Shown here: piece after piece, positions 56,838-64,000 of the stretch
Position numbering within the stretch: position 1 is the first letter of the stretch
How the letters are laid out: each line of letters starts with the position of its first letter
Origin: Panopea generosa
Taxonomy: Eukaryota > Mollusca > Bivalvia > Adapedonta > Hiatellidae
Length of the DNA stretch: 64,000 nt
Direction: 5' to 3'
Assembly: GCA_029582155.1 (NCBI GenBank)
Contig: CM055909.1
Location: 17,966,301 to 18,030,300, forward strand
Notes under the pieces: model-generated
Told to the model about the DNA's origin: nothing
Databases searched by the model: none
The model's input: the letters and a program-made list of their open reading frames with translations, nothing else
Translations under genes and position numbers: made by a program

Positions 56838-57874
56838 CTATAATGAGATAACATATAATCATACATGTTTATCAAATCCTTAAAGTATTTTGTCATTAAC
56901 ATTAATAACCCTTAAAGGATATGTTCTTTTTCAACGATCAACCGTTTAGGTTGAACCCCACCATTGGTTTTTGTTCGTTATTCTATAGTAAATACCAAAC
57001 GTTTGAAGGCTTGTTATTCATAGAGAACCCGAAATGAAAGAAGTGAAATCTACATTTCACTGTTTGTCAGTTGCTGCACCATCAAAATGTGATGAGAAAA
57101 GTAGGGGTTATGTGTCATATAAGATTTTTTTGTTCTCAGTGGGTACACTGTTGACAAAGTGAAAGTAGAATTCCGAGATCATGTATTCATAACCATATTC
57201 TTAATTCACAATATAAAAATGACAATGCTGTCAAAATGTTCAAAATACATAAAAAATGGCATTCAAATAAAAAAAATGAGCATTAAAATAAGGAAAATGT
57301 ATGTTTAAAGAAGAAGAAATGAGGATTATTTATAGCCGCCATTATGCGACTACCCCACGGAAGCACTTCCTTTCTCAAATTTGGTACTATGCCGTTAGCA
57401 CTTTTTAGTATTCACTAGCACGATGTTTTTTTACATTTAATGATAGGTTAACATTCACATATAATCATTTACATTTTTAGAAAAAGTGTTTTCCTCAACC
57501 ATATACATATAAACAGATACACGTGACTGCAGTACTTGTTTAAATTTCAGGTGGCACATTTTGGCACTTTCTAAAATTTGGAAACACAACTCCTTCTTAA
57601 CCAACTAACATATTTTGTTGATTTTGGTATCAAAAGAAAGGGCTTGGTTGTAATTAAGGGTGGTGAACTTTTCTTTTATAAATTTAAAGAAATTAATATT
57701 TTTTACGTTTACAGTTATTTTTTGCAGTCATAATCTCATTTTAGTCCATTTTTAAAGTAATGAATAAAAAACTTTCTTTAAATTATATCTATATGCCCAC
57801 CGATAGTGTTAATTCTTCATCTTTCTACATAAATGTATTTGTTAAATCAAGAACAATACATTTTTTTGCTAATA
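56838..57874. other. Upstream intron, no recognised feature
   Basis: AT-rich sequence to the right of the first visible exon. TTTCTAAAATTTGGAAAC near 57568 is the inverse of text near 45288, hinting at a shared repeat. I looked for the expected upstream peroxidase exon (a DGxCNN-like motif on the minus strand) and did not find it. Confidence 0.45.
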
Positions 57875-57876
57875 TA

Positions 57877-58625
57877 GTCCGGCAGATAATCCGGGTATTT
57901 TCACGGAACCTTGCATGAGAGTGTATAGTAATTTGTTTTTGTTAAAATGGTAGTCGATATATAGTTCTTTGATTTTTTGTCGGATGACACTGTCATCATT
58001 AAGCATTTTTAAATGATGGTGTCCAAAATGGCCGCCAATTTGCTCGAATTGCAATATTTGGATGATAATTACCATTATGTATGACATTATTCATACTAAA
58101 GGACACTGTTGATGTGTTTGATGTTAATATGACAAACTGAGATGATATTTTGTCAATATTCGGCATTTCGAAACCAAACAAGATGGTGCCCAAAATGGCC
58201 TCCAATTTGCTCGAAATGAAATATTTAGTTGGAAATTATTAATAGGTATAAACATATTCATACATGAAAGTGTATAGTAATATTTTTTTGCTAAAAATGA
58301 TAGTCAATCATATAGTCAACATTTTGCATTTTGAAATAAACAAAATGGCGTCCAAAATGACCGCCAATTTGATCGAAATGTAATATTTGAATGAGAATTA
58401 CTGTTAGGTAAAATATTTTCACATATGAGAGTGTATAGTAATATTTGATTGCCAAAATGATAGTCTATATATAGTTCTTTAATTTTATGTTGGATTACAT
58501 TTTGTCATCATTGAGTATTTTAAAATAAACAAGATGGCGTTCAAAATGGTCGCCAATTTGTTAGAAATGCAATATTAAGATGGAAATTACTATAAAATAT
58601 AAACATATTCATACGCTTGATGTGT
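57877..58625 (+). repeat. Tandem 170-180-bp subrepeats
   Basis: About four diverged copies, each with CAAAATGGCCGCCAATTTG-type text (58022, 58191, 58345, 58540), CATATTCATAC and GTGTATAGTAAT. A fifth, inverted copy is at about 61510-61653. Confidence 0.75.
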
Positions 58626-59519
58626 TTGGTGTTTAGGTGACAAATACATTTGTATATGGCCTTAAATATAACCTCCATTTTTCCAAAGAAGCTTGATTTG
58701 TTTGAATATTAAGCGTCATTTTATGCCATCATCTTCAATTATTTTGCAAGAGATAATGCTAACTCTGATCTAACTGTCTTAGGAAAGTGCTTTGGTAGCA
58801 ATGATAAATGTTTCAGACTCCAATGCATGTTTCCATATACATGCCTGTTTGTGAGCTCTTTTTGCATTTCCAACAAAGTTACATAATCTGTTGTTAGTGG
58901 TTAAGTTTTTAAAGTATGCATTGTTTTACAATTAACATCTTCTACAAACTTTAGTGACTACTGAAGCTTCATATGATTTAAAACTTTTCCTTTTCCGATA
59001 CCAAAATACCTTGCCCCGTTATCACAACCAGACAGCCCATGGTCGTTATATTAATGTCTACAGTTCTTTAACAGGCGATCCTGGATTAGGGTTTCCTGGA
59101 GATGATGATGCAGTTAAAATACAAACACATCAGTATCGTTTGTAATTGCCGTTATGCCTCTGTTTATATGTGCTGCTATGATACTTGTGCGAGGATATTA
59201 TCTACCTACTCGAGTGTGATTTTAATGTCATCTTTTTTAATAACAATAATTTTATTTATTTCAACTGGTGTGTCATTTTCTCCGATATATATAACAACAA
59301 GTTTATGAGCGTGTGTATGTCTTTCACGGAACCACATGAATGCTATCCGTTGGCGTCATTTCTGTTACTTTTAAAACAATTTTCTGAGCTGGAATTGGCG
59401 TATTATGGTTGAGTCCTGCATGTCTTTATTAAAGCATGTGATACTTTTTGTGCTGAATAGGAATATCTGTCGAAAACTAGGAAAATATCTAAGTTTCTAT
59501 GTATTTTTTCCTCACATAA

Positions 59520-60280
59520 AAATGCTAATGCCATTAGTGAAGTTTTAGGCAATGAATTGTAATAAGTGGTAAATAGACAACAAACTGTCATTTCATCTGG
59601 GCAAGACAGAATGTATATTATTAGGGTCAAAGTGCAGGCTTGCTAAAGTGAAACAATTTTCAGTGCTTTGTAATGGTCACACCATACAAGCATAAACATT
59701 TATCAAATATCTCGGTGCAATGTAAGATAATGATTTGTCTGCTACATCCATTGTGAACAATATTGTTAACAAAGTTAATTCTAGAGTAATCATTTTGTAT
59801 AGACATAAACACTACTTAAATTTATCCCTTAGAAGGCTCTTTGTAATTCTTTAATACAGTGTCATTTTGATTATGCATGTTTTCATGGTATAGTGGTCTT
59901 ACAAAAAAAGTTACAAGTTACTCAAAATAAAATGATTAGATTTATACTCAGCTATGATGGTAGAGATTCTTTGTCCGCGTCAGATTTTAAAAATCTTAGA
60001 ATACTTAACATTGAAAATAGAAATTAAGACTGAATAAAGTTCATAAGATGTTTAATAATTCATGTCCGTCTAATCTTCAAGAAACGTTTACAATCTTTTG
60101 ATGTCTATGCAACTAGAGAAAGTAATATTCGATTTCATTGTGCCATGTGTTAATAGTTTTACAACATCAACTTTCTTTTATAATGGAACTCTGGAGTGGA
60201 ATCAATTACCCCATACTATTAAGCAAATTAGAAAAAAGCATAAATTTAAAAAAGAAATAAAGCAAATGAATTAAAAACTT
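59520..60280 (+). pseudogene. CR1/L2-like LINE reverse transcriptase 3' fragment
   Basis: Plus-strand text across several frames matches the RT C-terminal half of CR1/L2-type elements: NKLSFHLGKTECILLGSK, TIQALTFIKYLGA-like, LIQCHFDYACFHG, KKLQVTQNKMIRFIL and, further on, NGTLEWNQLP. It has no 5' half and many breaks. It lies inside the TIR-bounded element and is probably a later insertion. Confidence 0.65.
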
Positions 60281-61509
60281 AAGACTTTTTAATGTTATTA
60301 ATGTGGATTTATAGCTGTGATACATATTTTAAGTATACTTGATAAATAACAAACTTAATATGTTTCTGTGATATGACTGACATGAACATAACTGCCAATA
60401 TTTTTATCCATGACAGTATTCTTAAAAGGACCCCATTGGAAATAAGTCGTAAAACATTATGAGTTATCTTGTGAAATATATATGTCTCACAATTATTAAT
60501 CAATATTTTAGATAAATTGAATATTTGTGCATCAAGAAAAAATATTAATCAGTGATAACCGATATATATTATATTAAATAGTTAACTAGTTTAATATATT
60601 ATTTAAAGTACATGTTAATTGCTTCTGTAACATTGTATGATAACGTTGTATGATAACGTACTTGATGTATCTTTGTATTTATGACATATTTATCACACAT
60701 AAATCAAACCAAATCAAATTAAATTAAATCATATTTCCAGTCATTCTGACTTCAAAAAAATCAGAAGTATTCCCCTCTTGTCACGACTATATCTCAAGAA
60801 TGTGGTTTCAATAAGTATATCATTCTTCATAAAATTATGAAAGTACTTTCCAGGGACCTGAGGTTGTAGACTCCATACCGTGCGTATCTATATGGCTATC
60901 TGCAAAACTATATGGCATCATAAGCTTAACTGCTTCCAAATGCAAAGGTCAATCAGCTTTTCTCTCAGCTCTGACGTACATAATCATTATAAACAAGATT
61001 CCATTACATCATCCACCCATTACTTCGTTGGTTTGCTTCTCTCAGCCAAATTGTATAAGATCAGATTCCAATTCTTATTTCCAAAATGTTCCGCATAAAC
61101 AATTCAAATAATGATATGACATTATCAGGGAACTTCTTTCTATTCAACATGTTTGTTACTCCACTAAATAATAGCATGTTCATTATGACGACAACTGTAT
61201 CCGTTTACCTTTTTTCTATTCCACGTCAAAGTTAATTACTTATTACAAATTATGTAGTTTGACAAGAACAGAGATAGACTGCACAAAAGTATTACAACAG
61301 CTGAATATATGCCTATATCTCTGTAGTGAGAAATGTGGACAATATCCGACATTATTTAAGAATATTTTATTCACATACATTGTCAGTTGTTTAAGTTTTA
61401 TATTTTTGATGGTTGTGACATATTTGATAAATAAAATTAATTAATTTAAAACATTTTATTTGCACTTTTAAAACCAAAATGTGCGGAAAACATAATTTTC
61501 AATTCATTT
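60281..61509. other. Non-coding interior of the TIR element
   Basis: AT-rich sequence with a short (AAATC)-type run near 60705-60733, perhaps the LINE tail. No other feature is supported. Confidence 0.4.
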
Positions 61510-61655
61510 GCGACCATCTTGAATATTTCAAAAGCTCAATGATGACAAGATGTCAACAAGCTTATTTTTCATAAGCAATGCCTAAACTACCATAACTACC
61601 AAAATAATTTACTATACACTTCCATGCAAGGTTCAGTGCTTTATCTGCCGGACTA

Positions 61656-62035
61656 AAAACAAATTTCAATTCGTAATTATTTAAATTCGGAAGAAAAATG
61701 ATTAATAATTGATAATTGGAAATCTTTATCATTTGTATCAGCTTTACTTTTATACCACAATTATCAAATTTAGAAAAGATTCAAATACTTATTAAAGAAA
61801 TACTATTGATGCCACGCGCAATTTCAGCCGTGTACTTTAGCCTGCCAGTCTCTGTAATTAAGTTACAAAAAGTTTACATACAAAATGTTAATAAGTTCGT
61901 AATACTATGATAATGTTTATATCTATAACACATATTTACTAATTCACATGGTGTTCATGCAGTCAAGCATTATTGTTTATGCTTTGGTACATTTACAAAC
62001 GACAATACGTCAAAATAGTTTAAAATCAACCGCTA
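61656..62035. other. Spacer, nothing recognised
   Basis: AT-rich sequence between the TIR element and the 15-bp minisatellite. No signal seen. Confidence 0.4.
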
Positions 62036-64000
62036 CAGAACTCGCCGCTATATAGGACTGTTATAGGACTCACTGCCATATATGATTCACTGCTATAGAA
62101 CTCGTTACTGTATAGGACTCACTTATATAGAATACACTGCTATATAACTCGCTGCTATAGGACTCTTTCCTATATAGGACTCACTGCTATAGGACTTATT
62201 TCTATATAGGACTCACTGCTATAGGACACACTGCTATAAAGGACTCACTGTTATAGGACTCACTGCTATAAAGGACTAACTGCTATAGGACTCATTGTTA
62301 TATACGATTCAGTGATATAGGACTCATTGCTATGGGACTCACTGCTATACAGGGCTCGCTGTGATATGGCTCACTGTGATAAGACTCATTGCTATAGGAC
62401 TCACTGCTATAGGAATCACTGCTATAGGACTCACTGATATACAAGACTCACTGTTATATAGAACTCACTGTTATAAGAATCACCGCTCTATATATATATT
62501 CACTATTATAGGACACATTGTTATAGGACTCACTGCTAGATAGGTGTCACTGTTATAGGACTCACAGCTATATAGGACTCATTGCTATAGGTCTTATAGC
62601 TATAGGACTCATTGCTATATAGGACGCATTGCTATTTATGACTCACTGCTACAGGACTCACTTCTATATATGACTGACTGTTATATATGACTGACTGCTA
62701 TAGGACTCACTGCTATAGGACTCATTGCTGTAAGACTCACGCAAAGACGTCGGAGCCTGGGGGCCAATGGGGGACTGTCCCCACCCAATGATCAGTTTCA
62801 GCATATACTTTGGACCCTGGAAGTACATCTTCATACACTATTACCTAAGGTTGACCACTCCAAATAATTGAAACGCTTTTACACCCATGTCTGTGCTAGA
62901 AAGGACTCACTGCTAAAGGACTCACTACTATATATAAAGGACTTACTGCTATATATATATATATGAGTCACTGCTATAGGATAGTCACTGCTATAGATCT
63001 ATTGCTATAGGACTCACTGCTATAGAATTCACTGCTATAGGACTCATTGCTATATGACTCATTGCTATACAGAATTCACTGCTATAGGACTGACTGCTAT
63101 AGGAATCACTGCTTTAAGACTCACTGCTATATGACTCATTGCTATACAGGATTCACTGCTATATGACTCATTGCTATACAGGACTCACTGCTATAGGACT
63201 CACTGCTATAGGACTCATTGCTAAAGGACTCACTGATTTAAGAATTACTTCTTTATGACTCACTGCTATGGAGCTCATTGCTGTATGACTCACTGCTATA
63301 TGACTCACTGTTATAGAGCTTATCGATACATACTCACTGCTTTAGGACTCTCTGCTATAGGACTCGCGGCTAGATAGGACTCACTGCTATAGGACTCTCT
63401 GCTAAAATGCTGACTTTTATAGGACTCATTGCTATATTTTCGCTGCTATAGGAATCGCTGCTATATGACTCACTGCTATAGGGTTCACTGCTAAAGGTAT
63501 CACTGTGATATGACTCAGGGCTATATAACACTCACTGCAATAAGACTCACTGTTATATAGGACCAATTGCTATAGGACTCGTTATAAAGGACTCACTCAT
63601 ACACAGGACTCACTGTTATACAGGTTTCGCTGCTATATAAGTTGCACTTTTATAAGACGCACTGCTATATAAGACACACTTTAATAGAACTCACTGCTAT
63701 ATATGACTCATTGCTATATAGGCATCATTGCTGCAGGACGCTTTGTTATAGGAAGCATTGCTATATAGATCTCTCTGCTATAGGACTCAATGCTATATAG
63801 GATTCACTGTTATAGGCTTTACTGCTATACAGGACTCACTGCTATATAAGACCCACTTTTATAGGAATCACTGCTATATAAGACACATTGTTATAGGAAT
63901 CACTGCTATATATGACTCACCGCTGTAATACTCACTACTGTATAGGACTCGCTGCTCTGTAGGAATCAATGCTATAAGACTTTTTGCTAAATGAATCATT
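62036..64000. repeat. 15-bp minisatellite, running off the window
   Basis: About 110 or more units of CTGCTATAGGACTCA with variants (TATATAGG, ATTGCTATA, CTGTTATA). Units alternate between 15 and about 17-19 bp through TA insertions. A unique island lies at 62737-62905. The array continues beyond 64000. Confidence 0.95.
62737..62905. other. Unique island inside the 15-bp minisatellite
   Basis: About 170 bp of non-repeat sequence containing GCCAATGGGGGACTGTCCCC and CACCCA. It is GC-richer than its surroundings. No inverted ends or target duplication were recognised. Confidence 0.6.

Larger units (their letters stand above)
57877..61653. mobile_element. Candidate TIR element of 3.78 kb with TA flanks
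   Basis: The left end GTCCGGCAGATAA (57877) and right end TTATCTGCCGGAC (to 61653) are inverted and flanked by TA. Inside them GAACCTTGCATG and GTGTATAGTAA are also inverted partners (about 57907-57932 and 61607-61632). The interior holds tandem 170-180-bp subrepeats and a LINE fragment, and no transposase is seen. It could instead be two opposed copies of a shorter repeat. Confidence 0.5.

Noticed and set aside
58954-59145. Possible upstream peroxidase or host exon (63 codons, plus strand)
   Set aside because: It is on the wrong strand for the peroxidase, has no recognised motif, and lies inside the TIR-bounded element near a LINE fragment.

Overview
The window looks like nuclear DNA from a bivalve mollusc. 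It is AT-rich and intron-rich, with canonical GT-AG splice sites, a mixed population of decayed non-LTR retrotransposons, tRNA-derived SINEs, a TTAA-flanked DNA transposon, and a dispersed repeat ending in a CCCCCA...TGGGGG stem that I associate from memory with bivalve genomes. There are no bacterial operons, rRNA genes or CRISPR arrays.

The main gene is on the minus strand and fills most of the window. Six short exons (56658-56837, 43989-44034, 43672-43766, 41687-41794, 18720-18824, 992-1227) join with matching phases into 256 uninterrupted codons of an animal haem peroxidase catalytic domain (peroxidasin/peroxinectin/myeloperoxidase superfamily). The start codon, secretion signal and first exons lie upstream, at or beyond the right side of the window. 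The exon with the proximal histidine lies beyond the left edge. Everything else between 992 and 56837 is intronic.

The introns are filled with different repeats. The 12.6-kb intron is almost wall to wall a 60-bp satellite (44262-45209 and 48789-56605), split by a 3.58-kb TTAA-flanked inverted-repeat transposon (45210-48788) that carries a decayed DEDD-type exonuclease and a SINE. The 1.9-kb intron holds SINEs. The 22.9-kb intron is almost entirely a G+T-rich minisatellite of about 27 bp (19020-38935, resuming at 40696-41575), interrupted by a 1.76-kb island of about 300-bp repeats. The 17.5-kb intron is a stack of LINEs: a plus-strand L1/Tx1-like copy (3640-7700), two head-to-tail minus-strand copies of an RNase H-bearing I/Nimb-like LINE (10118-16209 and 16215-18187), an L1/Tx1-like fragment nested in one of them, and a small MITE. 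To the right of the first exon are a TIR-bounded element (57877-61653) and a 15-bp minisatellite that runs off the window end.

The observation most worth following concerns the minisatellite. In the peroxidase pre-mRNA, nearly every unit reads UACUAAC followed by a pyrimidine tract and almost no AG. UACUAAC is the canonical branch-point sequence and the core site of STAR-family RNA-binding proteins. Hundreds of such sites would therefore be transcribed just upstream of a real 3' splice site. The very long reading frames across this array, in several frames on both strands, follow from the 9-codon period and are not genes.
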